Below are positions 8,449 to 19,183 of a DNA stretch of 64,000 nucleotides, piece after piece. Position 1 is the first letter of the stretch, and the number at the start of each line of letters is the position of its first letter. The notes under the pieces are model-generated. The model was not told the origin of the DNA. It saw nothing but the letters and a program-made list of their open reading frames with translations, and searched no databases. The position numbers and the translations under genes were made by a program. Origin of the DNA: Streptomyces tendae (GTDB lineage Bacteria > Actinomycetota > Actinomycetes > Streptomycetales > Streptomycetaceae); contig NZ_CP043959.1 in NCBI RefSeq assembly GCF_008632955.1, positions 5,828,001-5,892,000 on the forward strand, read 5' to 3'.

Positions 8449-11400
8449 GTGGATGCCGCACGGGGTTCCGCGGGGTTCGTGTTCGCCCGCGCACGGGCGA
8501 ACCGCCCCCTGCTGGCCGCGGCCCTGCTCACGGTCCTGCTGACCACGGCCGTTCTCGCGACGCTCGCCGCCTACTCCACGACGATCGGCGACGCGGCCCT
8601 GCGGCACGCCCTCACGGCGCCCCGTGACGCCGCCGACACCACCCTCCTCGTCAAGGCCGAAGCCCTCCCCGAGGGCGGTCGCGAAGCCGCCGACACCGCC
8701 GTGCGCGAGGGCGCCGAACGGGCCTTCGACGGGCTGCCGGTGACGCTGCACACCCTGGCCAGGTCCGGCCCCTACGGCCTGCCGCTCTCCCTGCGGGGGG
8801 AGGGCGGGCGCGCCGGGGGCGAGGAGCCCGACCTGACGCACTTCGCGGCGCTGGACCGGACGCAGGTCAGGATCACCGAAGGGCGCGCCCCCTCGGCGCG
8901 GCCCACCGGCCCGGAGATCGAGGTCGCCCTTCCCGTCGTCGCCGCCCGTGAGCTGGAGCTGCGGCCGGGTTCCCGGCTCACCCTGGCGAACCGCCTGCGC
9001 GGGCCCTCCGCACAGGTGCGGATCACCGGCCTGTACCGGCCCGTCGACACCTCCGCGCCCTACTGGCAGCTCGACGAGCTGAACGGCCGCGGCATCGTCA
9101 CCGACCACTACACCACCTACGGCCCGCTGCTCGCGGACGCCTCCGTGGTCACCGGGGACCGGGTCAGCGCGGGTCCCGTCGGCTGGCTGGCGTCGGCCGG
9201 CTTCTCCGGGATGACCACCGGGCGGATCGAAGCACTGCGCACCGCCATGGCCGAGGGCGTCGAAGCGCTGCCCTCCGCTCCGGCCCTGCACGGCTCGGCG
9301 ACCGTCACCAGCGAACTGCCCCCCACGCTGGACCGGATCGAGCGGTCCCTGTTCGTCTCCCGTTCCACCCTGCTCGTCATCGCCCTCCAGCTCACCCTCC
9401 TCGCGGCAGCGGCACTGCTCCTGGTGGCCCGCCTGCTGACCGCCGAACGTACCTCCGAGACCCGGCTGTTGCGGGCCCGCGGCGCCTCCCGCGCCCGGGT
9501 GGCACGGCTCGCCGCCCTGGAGGCACTGCTGCTGGCGGTGCCCGCGGCCGTCTGCGCCCCGCTGCTGGCGGGCCCCCTCACGCGGCTGCTCGCCGGACGG
9601 GGCGCGCTGGCCCGGATCGGGCTGCACCTGGACGCCTCCGTCGGCACGGTCGCCGGACAGGGTGCCGTGTGGCTGGTGTCGGTGGGCGTGGCACTCGGCT
9701 GCGCACTGGCCGTCACCCTCCCCGCGCTCGCCACCCCCTACGGCCCCGGCCGCGCCAAGCCGCTGCCCGGCGTGGTGCGCGCGGGCGCGGACGTGGGACT
9801 GCTGGTGGTGGCCGGAGTGGCGTACTGGCAGCTGAGCCGCCGGTCCGGTGCCGTCGGCGAGGACCTCGGGGTGGACCCGCTGCTCGTCGTCGCCCCGGCG
9901 CTGGCCCTGCTGGCCGGCACGGTCCTGACGCTGCGGCTGCTGCCGCCGCTGGCCCGGCTCGCCGAGCGCCGTGCCGCCCGTGGGCGCGGGCTGCCGGGGG
10001 CGCTGGCCGGCTGGCAGCTCAGCCGTCGCCCGATGCGCGGGGCCGGCCCGGTGCTGCTGATGGTGCTCGCCGTGGCGCTGGGCATGCTGGCGATCGCCCA
10101 GGGCTCCTCGTGGCAGCGCTCGCAGGACGACCAGGCGGACTTCCGGGCCGGCGCGCCCGTGCGGGTCCTGACCAACGGCGTCGAGGGGCCGGGGCGCGGC
10201 GCGGTGTACACGGGGACACCCGGCGCCCGCGCGTCCGCCCCCGCCTTCCGTACGACCGTGCCGCTGTCCGGCAGGCGCACGGCCACGGTGCTGGCGCTGG
10301 ACACCTCCGACGCCGCGGACGTCCTGCTGATGCGTTCCGACCTGGCGGAGGTGCCGATGCGCACGGCGCTGTCCGAGCTGACGCCGAAGGGCACCACGGC
10401 GGGCGTCCGGCTCCCGGCCGACACCGCGCGGCTGGTGCTGACCGCCGCGTCGCACGGTGCGGACGACGGCACCACGGCCGACCTGACCGCCACCGTGGAG
10501 GACCCCCACGGCACCCCGTACGCGCTGGAGTTGGGCCCGCTGCGCCAGGACGGGCGGCCGCACGACCTCGCGGTGGACCTCCTGGACGCCGACGGGGGGC
10601 CGCCGGGCCCGCTGACCCTGACGGGGTTCCAGCTGGACTCGGACCAGGTGGCGGAGAAGACCCGGCGGCACCGGCTCGCCCTCACCGCGCTGACCGCCAC
10701 CGACACCGCCGGCCGGCGGCACGCCCTGGAGCTGTCGGCCCCCTGGCAGCCGTCCGCCCACGGCAGCGGCGCGATGCCCGCCGGCGGCCGCGGCGTGCGT
10801 CCGCGAATGGTCACCGGCGCCCCGGCCACCGTCGACTACGACACCGCGCCCGTCCCGCCGGACATGTCCTGGCTGCCCTCGACGCTCACGATCGCGCTGC
10901 GTGTCCCGCAGCCGCCCGTGCCCGTGGTCGACGGCGTGGCGACGGACCGGTACCTCGCCTCGACCGGCGCCCGGATCGGTCAGCGGCTGAACGTGGAGAT
11001 CAACGGCGACACCGTCCCGGTGCGGCTCGTCAGGGCGGTGCGGGAGCTGCCGACCGCCCCGTCGGGCACGCCGGACGACGGCGGCGCCCTGCTGGTGAAC
11101 CTGCGCTCCGTCAACCGGGCCCTCCAGGCCCGCCGGGGCGACCCGGTGCGGCCGAACGAGTGGTGGCTGGCGGGCGAGCCCGGCCGGGCCGCGACGGTGG
11201 CGGCGGCGCTCAGGGACCGGCCCGACATCGACCCGTCCCGGGTGGTGGTCCGCGACGAGATCGCGGCCCAGCTGCGCGACGACCCGTTCGGAGCCGGGCC
11301 GGGGAACGCGTTCGCCGCGGCGGCCCTCGCCGCCGCGGCCCTGACGGCGGTCGGTTTCGCGGTGAGCGCGGCCGGGGCGCTGCGGGACCGGTCCGCCGAG

Positions 11401-11718
11401 TTCGCGGTGCTCCGCGCCCTGGGAGCCTCCCGCCGACGGCTGGCCCGGGTGGTCCTCGTCGAGTACGGGGTGCTGGTCGGGACGGCGCTCGCGGTGGGCG
11501 TCCTGCTCGGCGCGGTGCTGGCCCGGGCGGTGATCCCGCTGGTCATGCTGACCGCCGACGCCACCCGGCCGCTTCCGGACGTACTGGTGGTGCTGCCGCC
11601 GCTGCGGGTGGCCGCGCTGCTGGCCGCCGTGGCCGCCGCCCCGCTCGCGATCACGGCCGTACTGGCCCTGCGCAGGGCCGACCCGGTGTCGTCCCTGCGC
11701 GGCCGGGGAGGTGAGTGA
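8449..11718 (+). CDS. FtsX-like ABC transporter permease (first of pair)
   Basis: A 1089-residue membrane protein, GTG start behind an AGGGGGG site. It has an N-terminal TM helix (residues about 20-42), a large extracytoplasmic domain, a group of TM helices near residues 305-520, a second large outside domain, and a C-terminal set of three TM helices near 955-1070 containing the FtsX motif region (EFAVLRALGASRRRL). This duplicated layout is that of MacB/LolC-type permeases, which extract or export lipids, lipoproteins or peptides. It overlaps the next permease gene by 8 bp and works with that gene and the ATPase at 14553. Confidence 0.85.
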   Translation: MDAARGSAGFVFARARANRPLLAAALLTVLLTTAVLATLAAYSTTIGDAALRHALTAPRDAADTTLLVKAEALPEGGREAADTAVREGAERAFDGLPVTLHTLARSGPYGLPLSLRGEGGRAGGEEPDLTHFAALDRTQVRITEGRAPSARPTGPEIEVALPVVAARELELRPGSRLTLANRLRGPSAQVRITGLYRPVDTSAPYWQLDELNGRGIVTDHYTTYGPLLADASVVTGDRVSAGPVGWLASAGFSGMTTGRIEALRTAMAEGVEALPSAPALHGSATVTSELPPTLDRIERSLFVSRSTLLVIALQLTLLAAAALLLVARLLTAERTSETRLLRARGASRARVARLAALEALLLAVPAAVCAPLLAGPLTRLLAGRGALARIGLHLDASVGTVAGQGAVWLVSVGVALGCALAVTLPALATPYGPGRAKPLPGVVRAGADVGLLVVAGVAYWQLSRRSGAVGEDLGVDPLLVVAPALALLAGTVLTLRLLPPLARLAERRAARGRGLPGALAGWQLSRRPMRGAGPVLLMVLAVALGMLAIAQGSSWQRSQDDQADFRAGAPVRVLTNGVEGPGRGAVYTGTPGARASAPAFRTTVPLSGRRTATVLALDTSDAADVLLMRSDLAEVPMRTALSELTPKGTTAGVRLPADTARLVLTAASHGADDGTTADLTATVEDPHGTPYALELGPLRQDGRPHDLAVDLLDADGGPPGPLTLTGFQLDSDQVAEKTRRHRLALTALTATDTAGRRHALELSAPWQPSAHGSGAMPAGGRGVRPRMVTGAPATVDYDTAPVPPDMSWLPSTLTIALRVPQPPVPVVDGVATDRYLASTGARIGQRLNVEINGDTVPVRLVRAVRELPTAPSGTPDDGGALLVNLRSVNRALQARRGDPVRPNEWWLAGEPGRAATVAAALRDRPDIDPSRVVVRDEIAAQLRDDPFGAGPGNAFAAAALAAAALTAVGFAVSAAGALRDRSAEFAVLRALGASRRRLARVVLVEYGVLVGTALAVGVLLGAVLARAVIPLVMLTADATRPLPDVLVVLPPLRVAALLAAVAAAPLAITAVLALRRADPVSSLRGRGGE

Positions 11719-14497
11719 GGTGACCGAACGGCCCTCCCGGCGGCCGCGCGAGACCGCCTCCGGAGTGACCGTGCCGTCCGGGGTGACCGTGCCGTGGGTG
11801 CGCACCCGGCTGCGGGCCGCTCCGGGCGCCGCGGTGGCGCTCGCCCTGCTGGTCGCGGTGACGGCGTTCCTCGCCGCCGCGCTGCCGCCGGCGGTCGACC
11901 GGTACGACGACGCGGGACTGCGCCGGGCGCTGGAGACCGCCGGCCCGGCCCGCACCACCGTCCAGTTCCAGACCTCGGACTCCGACCTGTACACCAGCAC
12001 CGGACCGTGGAACGAACGACTGGACGGGGACGCCGTCCGCGGCCCGTTCCCCAAGCTGCTCGGTCTGCCCGGCCGGTCGCTGCCGATCGACGCGGACCAG
12101 TCCTCCGCGGGTGTCCGCACCACCGAGCGGATGCCGGCCCCGGACCCCTTCCTGTCCCGGCCGGACCGGATCGACCCGAAGTTCCACCTCTTCGCCGCGA
12201 CCGGACTCGGGGAGCACTCCCGGATCCGGGAAGGCCGGCTGCCGGAGGCCCCCGCGGACAACGGCCCGGACACCAGGACACTGGAGGCCGCCGTGTCCAC
12301 CGAGACGGCGGCGAAGCTGAACATCCGGGTGGGATCGGTCATCCATCTCCCCCGGGCGGAGGACACGCTGGCGGTGCGCGTCACCGGCCTGGTCACCCCG
12401 CGCGACCCGGGCGGTGCCTACTGGTCCGCCGTCCCCCTGCTGCGCACCCCGAGCCTGGCGTCGGTCCCGGACGACCCGGAGCGCAGGGTGTTCTGGGTCG
12501 GTGCCCTGCTGGTGTCCCCGGACGCGGGGCCGTCCCTGCTGGGGACGGCCGGGTTCCCCGCGCGGTACTGGATCCTGGCGCCCGACCTCTCCGCCCTGCA
12601 CGGCCGTGACCTGGAACGGCTGACGTCGACCCTCGCCTCCCTGGAGTCGGGTCCGCTGTCGGAACGGGCCTCCGCCGCCGTCTCGCCGTACCTGATCGCG
12701 GACACCGAACTCGACAGGGTGCTCGGCGACTACGACGGTCTCCGCTCGGTCATCGGCCCGCTGGTCGCCGTGGCCGTCTTCGGCACCGGCACGGTCGCCG
12801 CCGTGGTTCTGTGCATGGCGGGCGGGCTCGCCGCCCAGCGGCGCCGTACCGAGTTCGTGCTGCTGCGCGCCCGCGGTGTGTCCCTGCGCGGTCTGGCGGG
12901 CCGGCTGCTGGCGGAGACGGCGGTGGTCGCCGTGCCGGCCGCCGCTCTCGGTCTGCTCGCCGCCCGGCTCGCCGTCGGCCAGGGCCGGCTGCGGTACTCC
13001 GTGGCCGCGGCCGGCGGTGTCGCCCTGCTCGCGGCGCTGGCGCTGCCGCTGCGGGCCGTCGCCGCCCACCGCGCGGTGGGGGTGCACACCGGCCGCGACG
13101 ACGTCGCCCGCGCCCGGCCGTCCCGGAAGCGCCTGGTCGCCGAGGTGACGCTGCTCGCCCTGGCGGCGGGCGCGGTCCTGGCCCTGCGCACGCGCGGCAC
13201 GTCCGACGACGGCACCGCCTCCGGGGACGAACTGGTGTCCCTGGCCCCGGTGCTCGTGGCCGTGATCGCCGCCCTGGTGATGGTGCGCCTGTACCCGCTG
13301 CCGCTGCGCGGACTGGCCCGTCCGGCGCGCCGGATGCGAGGGGTGGTCGGCCCGCTGTCGCTGGCCCGTGCGGGACGCGCGTCCGGTTCCGCGGTGCTGC
13401 CCCTGCTCGCGCTGCTGACCGCGCTGACCACGGCCGCGTTCGGCGGGTCGGTGCTCGCCGGGGTGAGCGACGCCCGTGCCCGCGCGGCGGAGCTCTCCGT
13501 CGGCGCCGACGCCCGCGTCGACGGCCTCGGGGCACGGCCGGCCGGCGTCGCCGAACGGGTCCGCCGCGTGTCCGGCGTCGAGGACGTCACCGCGGTGAAC
13601 GTGAGCTACGGCGCCCGCGCCGCGAACCACCAGGTCCCCGTCGCACTCGCCGGTGTGGACCCCGACGGTTACGCCGCTCTCAGCCGGCGCATGGACCTCG
13701 GCCCCTTCGACCCGGACGCGTTGCGGGCCTCCGGCAAGAAGGCCGTCCCCGCCCTCGGCTCCCCCGGCATGGTCGCGCGTTTCGGCACCCGGCCCTTCGA
13801 GGTACGCCTGGAGGACGGCGCCGCGGTCTCCGTACGGATCATGACGGTGACGGAGTGGACGCCCGCGGTCGCCGGGGACGACTTCCTGGTCATGGACGCC
13901 TCCGTGCTGTCCGGCGGGCTCACCCGGCCCACCGGGCTGCTGATCACCGGGGACCGTGCCGACCCGGCGGCGCTGCGGAAGGCGGCGGGCGGTGGCGCGC
14001 GGGTCGTGCTGCGGTCGGCGGAACTCGCGTCGTTCGTCGACTCGCCGCTGCAGTCCGGGGCCGAGCGCGTCTACGCGGCCGCGGTCGCGGCGGGCACCGG
14101 GTACGCCGTGCTCGCGCTGCTGCTGACCCTGCTGCGCGCCGCACCCGAACGGGCCGCGCTGCTGGCCCGGCTGCGCACCATGGGCCTCACCCGGGCGCAG
14201 GGCCGCCGGCTGCTCGTCCTGGAGTCGCTGCCGCAGGCGCTGCTCGCCGCGCTCGGCGGCACCCTCACCGCCTGGGCCGCGATCCGGCTGCTGGCGCCCG
14301 GCATCGACCTGACGACCGTCGCCGTCTCCACCTCCTCCTCGCTCGCGGTGCGGGCGGTGCTGCGCACCGACCCGGTGTCGCTGCTGGTGCCGGCGCTGGC
14401 GGTGGTCGCCCTGACCGTCGGGATCGCGGCGGTGCAGGCCTGGTGGACGGGGCGCCGCGGGTCGGTGCGTGAGCTGAGGGTCGGGGATGCCCGGTGA
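11711..14497 (+). CDS. FtsX-like ABC transporter permease (second of pair)
   Basis: A 928-residue protein with the same layout as its neighbour: an N-terminal TM helix at about residues 38-60, an outside domain, a TM cluster near 340-520, a second outside domain, and three C-terminal TM helices. FtsX-type sequence is seen in RRTEFVLLRARGVS and in the last helices. GTG 11711 overlaps the previous stop; GTG 11720 is an in-frame alternative. With the permease at 8449 and the ATPase at 14553 it forms one MacB-like exporter. The substrate cannot be read from the sequence. Confidence 0.83.
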   Translation: MSEVTERPSRRPRETASGVTVPSGVTVPWVRTRLRAAPGAAVALALLVAVTAFLAAALPPAVDRYDDAGLRRALETAGPARTTVQFQTSDSDLYTSTGPWNERLDGDAVRGPFPKLLGLPGRSLPIDADQSSAGVRTTERMPAPDPFLSRPDRIDPKFHLFAATGLGEHSRIREGRLPEAPADNGPDTRTLEAAVSTETAAKLNIRVGSVIHLPRAEDTLAVRVTGLVTPRDPGGAYWSAVPLLRTPSLASVPDDPERRVFWVGALLVSPDAGPSLLGTAGFPARYWILAPDLSALHGRDLERLTSTLASLESGPLSERASAAVSPYLIADTELDRVLGDYDGLRSVIGPLVAVAVFGTGTVAAVVLCMAGGLAAQRRRTEFVLLRARGVSLRGLAGRLLAETAVVAVPAAALGLLAARLAVGQGRLRYSVAAAGGVALLAALALPLRAVAAHRAVGVHTGRDDVARARPSRKRLVAEVTLLALAAGAVLALRTRGTSDDGTASGDELVSLAPVLVAVIAALVMVRLYPLPLRGLARPARRMRGVVGPLSLARAGRASGSAVLPLLALLTALTTAAFGGSVLAGVSDARARAAELSVGADARVDGLGARPAGVAERVRRVSGVEDVTAVNVSYGARAANHQVPVALAGVDPDGYAALSRRMDLGPFDPDALRASGKKAVPALGSPGMVARFGTRPFEVRLEDGAAVSVRIMTVTEWTPAVAGDDFLVMDASVLSGGLTRPTGLLITGDRADPAALRKAAGGGARVVLRSAELASFVDSPLQSGAERVYAAAVAAGTGYAVLALLLTLLRAAPERAALLARLRTMGLTRAQGRRLLVLESLPQALLAALGGTLTAWAAIRLLAPGIDLTTVAVSTSSSLAVRAVLRTDPVSLLVPALAVVALTVGIAAVQAWWTGRRGSVRELRVGDAR

Positions 14498-14552
14498 CCG
14501 TGCCCGTGCCCGCCCCCGTGTCGCGTCGTTCCCTTCCCGCAGGAGGCCCCCG

Positions 14553-15521
14553 ATGACCTCGGACCCCACTCTGGCCGACCTCGCCGACCGCGTCACGGCC
14601 GGCCGCAACCGTCCCGCGTACGGCCATGACGCGCTCATCACCTGCGACCGCCTGGTCCGCGTGTTCACCGCGGACGGGGTGGAGGTGCAGGCCCTGCAGG
14701 GGCTGGACCTGCTGGTGCGGGAGGGCGAACTGATGGCGCTGGTCGGCGCGTCCGGCAGCGGCAAGTCGACCCTGATGAACATCCTCGCCGGGCTGGACAC
14801 CCCCACGGCCGGCGCGGCCCGGGTGGCGGGCCGCGACCTGCTCACGATGACCGCGAAGGACCGTCTCGCCTACCGCAGGGAGGTCGTCGGGTTCGTGTGG
14901 CAGCAGACCTCCCGCAACCTGCTGCCGTATCTGACCTCGGCGCAGAACGTCGCGCTGCCCATGCAGCTCGCCGGGCGCCGCGGCCGGTTCCGGTCGGCGC
15001 GCCGGGCCCGCACCGAACATGCCCTGGAACTGCTGGAGTTGCTGGAGGTCGCGGACTGCCGGGACCGGCGCCCGCACGAGATGTCCGGCGGCCAGCAGCA
15101 GCGGGTGGCCATCGCCGTGGCGCTGGCGGGCGACCCGTCGGTGCTGCTCGCGGACGAACCCACCGGGGAGCTGGACTCGAACACCGCGGAGCAGATCTTC
15201 GCCGCGTTCCGCACGGCGAACGAGCAGCTCGGCACGACCGTCGTGATCGTCACCCACGACCAGACGGTGGCGAACGAGGTCAGCCGCACGGTCGCCATCC
15301 GCGACGGCCGCACCTCCACGGAGGTGCTGCGCCGCAGCGAGGTGGACGAGGCCACCGGCCACGAGAAGCTGGTCGCCCGGGAGTACGCGATGCTGGACCG
15401 CGCGGGCCGCCTCCAGCTGCCCGCCGAGTACACCACCGCCCTGGGCATGCGCGACCGTGTGGCCCTGGAACTGGAACCGGACCACATCGCCGTCCGCCCG
15501 GACACCGACGAACGGGACTGA
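14553..15521 (+). CDS. ABC transporter ATP-binding protein (MacB/LolD type)
   Basis: A 322-residue ATPase. Walker A GASGSGKST near residue 71, signature MSGGQQQRVAIA near 179, and Walker B VLLADEPTGELD near 200 are intact. The sequence around QQTSRNLLPYLT is typical of the LolD/MacB group. The C-terminal 80 residues after the ATPase core form an extra domain with AbrB-like wording (LQLPAEYTTALGMRDRVALE). ATG 14553 follows AGGAGGCCCCCG and lies 55 bp after the permease stop; a longer frame from 14487 lacks a site. It powers the two permeases upstream. Confidence 0.9.
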   Translation: MTSDPTLADLADRVTAGRNRPAYGHDALITCDRLVRVFTADGVEVQALQGLDLLVREGELMALVGASGSGKSTLMNILAGLDTPTAGAARVAGRDLLTMTAKDRLAYRREVVGFVWQQTSRNLLPYLTSAQNVALPMQLAGRRGRFRSARRARTEHALELLELLEVADCRDRRPHEMSGGQQQRVAIAVALAGDPSVLLADEPTGELDSNTAEQIFAAFRTANEQLGTTVVIVTHDQTVANEVSRTVAIRDGRTSTEVLRRSEVDEATGHEKLVAREYAMLDRAGRLQLPAEYTTALGMRDRVALELEPDHIAVRPDTDERD

Positions 15522-15603
15522 GCACCGGGGGGGCGCGTACGAGTGCCCTCTGCGGCTCACCGGTGCCTGGACGGCTTGCGGTACCCGAACGACGCCCGGG
15601 ACC

Positions 15604-15657
15604 GGGAAGGCGCACGGTGCCGGGAAAGCACCCGGTGCGGGGAAGGCGCCCGGTACC
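15604..15657. repeat. Three tandem copies of an 18-bp unit
   Basis: Units at 15604-15621, 15622-15639 and 15640-15657 follow GGGAARGCRCMCGGTRCS and end exactly one base before the stop codon of the leftward gene at 15658. They lie between convergent genes, so they could be a transcribed spacer for either. The copies differ by two to four bases. Confidence 0.8.
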
Positions 15658-16323
15658 TCAGCGGACGCTGATCCCCAGGGTGCCGAGTCCCGCCCGGCGT
15701 ACGGCGACCGATCCGTAGGGCGTGCGCAGCCGCAGCCAGGACCCGGAGGAGAACAGCACCTGGTCGTCGCCGCGCAGGAAGCCGAGCGACTGGGCGGCGT
15801 GCACCGCCCGCACCGGGAGGCCGGTCCCCGCGACCGTGCGGGACCATATCTCCCGCCCGATCCGGTCGAGTTCGGCCCGGGTGCGGGCCTCGGGCGCCAG
15901 CTCCTCGGTGCGGGAGCGGAACTCCGCGACCGACGCGGCCACGAGCCGCCGCAGCTGCCCCGGCTCCGGCAGGCCCGGCTCGGCCTGCCAGCCGCCGCGC
16001 GGCGGGAGCACCCCAGCCCACGGCGGACCGGTCACCGCCGCGGGCACGCCGGCCGTGGCGGCGGACTCGTCCACCGTCTCCAGCAGCTCGCCCGCGGACA
16101 CCGTCACGTCCAGCGTGACGTCGATCCCGTTCTCGTACGGCTTGGCCAGCCGGACCGCGCGGATCGCCAGCACCTCGAACGACGGGGGCCGCCCGAACAC
16201 GGCGAGCGCCGTACCGGCCGCCTGGAGCCGGACGGCGGCGCCGCGGTCGTAGTGCAGCAGCCGGGACAGGAAGGCCGCGAGATCCGCGGCCTCCCCCTCG
16301 TCGGCGAGGTGGAGCACCGTCAT
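15658..16323 (-). CDS. Conserved actinobacterial protein of unknown function
   Basis: A 221-residue soluble protein without signal peptide or TM segment; I do not recognise a characterised domain. It has mixed alpha/beta composition with an N-terminal stretch MTVLHLADEG and a middle part FEVLAIRAVRLAKPY. Its ATG overlaps the stop of the thioesterase gene (ATGA), so translation is coupled and it is the last gene of the ettA-thioesterase operon. A role linked to these two is possible but not shown. A longer upstream frame is only the shadow of the thioesterase gene. Confidence 0.75.
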   Translation of the reverse strand: MTVLHLADEGEAADLAAFLSRLLHYDRGAAVRLQAAGTALAVFGRPPSFEVLAIRAVRLAKPYENGIDVTLDVTVSAGELLETVDESAATAGVPAAVTGPPWAGVLPPRGGWQAEPGLPEPGQLRRLVAASVAEFRSRTEELAPEARTRAELDRIGREIWSRTVAGTGLPVRAVHAAQSLGFLRGDDQVLFSSGSWLRLRTPYGSVAVRRAGLGTLGISVR

Positions 16324-16742
16324 GCGGCGACGGCCTCCTCCTTCTCGTCGGCGGCGTCGTCCGTGTACTCCTGGAGGAACTCGCGCTCCTCCGCGGTGAG
16401 CCGCCGGGGGCGCTGCGCCTCGAAGTCGAACGGCACGATCACCGTCGACGCGCGGACGTAGACCACGTCGTCGTCCTTCACCTCGTAGGTGAGGGTGAAG
16501 GACGCCGCCCTGATCTGCGTGACCCACAGCTCGACGTCCACCGGGTGGTGCCGGTGGACGAGCTGCCGCTTGTAGTCGATCTCGTGGCGCGCCACCACGG
16601 ACCCCTGCTTGAAGTCCTTCTCCGGGCGGAACAGGAAGTCGATACGGGCCTCCTCCAGGTAGCGGAGGAACACCACGTTGTTGACGTGGCCGTACGCGTC
16701 CATGTCCGCCCAGCGCAGCGGGCAGCGGTAGATGTGCCGCAA
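16320..16742 (-). CDS. Acyl-CoA thioesterase, 4HBT/hotdog family
   Basis: A 140-residue hotdog-fold protein. The signature WADMDAYGHVNNVVFLRYLEEAR near residue 11 contains the catalytic aspartate of the 4-hydroxybenzoyl-CoA thioesterase (YbgC/FadM) group. It would hydrolyse short or medium acyl-CoA esters in the cytoplasm. The start is TTG 16742, four bases after the ettA stop; no upstream ATG exists in frame, and the only ATG would remove the active site. The C-terminal 20 residues are acidic and probably disordered. Confidence 0.85.
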   Translation of the reverse strand: MRHIYRCPLRWADMDAYGHVNNVVFLRYLEEARIDFLFRPEKDFKQGSVVARHEIDYKRQLVHRHHPVDVELWVTQIRAASFTLTYEVKDDDVVYVRASTVIVPFDFEAQRPRRLTAEEREFLQEYTDDAADEKEEAVAA

Positions 16743-16746
16743 GAGA

Positions 16747-18411
<1,665 letters not shown>

Positions 18412-18655
18412 GAGAAACCGTCCGGCAACTTGAAATCTGGCAGTGGGCAGATACACCCCATCTTGCCGTACCGCCACCCCTGCGCGGAAACGCGTGACCG
18501 GCGGCCCCTCTGACCTGGGGTTTCCCTGCCGCCCCGAACACTGCGCCCCTCACTCTGCGTCACCACCGGCCGACACGGACACCTCGCACGGCCCAGCACA
18601 GGCCCGGCATTCAGCCGCCTCCCCACGGGCGCGGGGCGCGGGCTACCGTGCTGTC

Positions 18656-19165
18656 GTGACCGGCTCGCAGGAGCGCCCTCTCCTCTTCCTCGACGTCGAC
18701 GGCCCCCTGATCCCCTTCGGGTCGTCGGCCCGGTCCTCACAGGTCGGCGCCCCCGCTCCGGTGGCGGCTGCCGGGGGCAACCCCTTGCTCGGCCGGCTCG
18801 ACCCCCGCGTCGGCACGCGTCTTCTCGCCCTGGGCTGCTCGCTCGTCTGGGCCACGACCTGGATGGAGGAGGCGAACGAGGTCGTCGCCCCGCTGGTCGG
18901 TCTGCCCAGGCTGCCCGTCCTGGAGTGGCCGGACACCGGCGAGGCGGCCCCGCGCGGCCTGCACGGGAAGACCCGCGCCCTCGTCGAGCGGGCCGGCGGC
19001 CGGCCGTTCATCTGGGTCGACGACGAGATCGGCCCCCTGGACCGCCAGTGGGTCGCCGCCGCCCACCTCGGCCCCGCGCTGCTCCACCGGGTCGACCCGG
19101 CCAGGGGCCTCGCGGCCGCCGACTTCGGCACACTCGCCGCCTGGCTGGCCACCGTCACCCGGTGA
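18656..19165 (+). CDS. HAD-like domain protein
   Basis: A 169-residue protein starting at GTG 18656. It opens with PLLFLDVDGPLIPFG, motif I of the HAD superfamily (DxDG), has a WATTWMEEAN motif II region near residue 63 and FIWVDDEIGP near residue 117, which supplies the C-terminal acidic residues. Members of this small actinobacterial group are annotated as HAD or 'secreted/hypothetical'; the substrate is unknown. It stands alone between the divergent ettA operon and the convergent surface-protein gene. Confidence 0.8.
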   Translation: MTGSQERPLLFLDVDGPLIPFGSSARSSQVGAPAPVAAAGGNPLLGRLDPRVGTRLLALGCSLVWATTWMEEANEVVAPLVGLPRLPVLEWPDTGEAAPRGLHGKTRALVERAGGRPFIWVDDEIGPLDRQWVAAAHLGPALLHRVDPARGLAAADFGTLAAWLATVTR

Positions 19166-19183
19166 GGCCCTCTGGCGTGTCCG

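Noticed and set aside
8233..14845. Long minus-strand frames opposite the FtsX permeases
   Set aside because: Shadows of genuine plus-strand genes; Arg/Gly/His-rich translations without motifs, common in high-G+C DNA.
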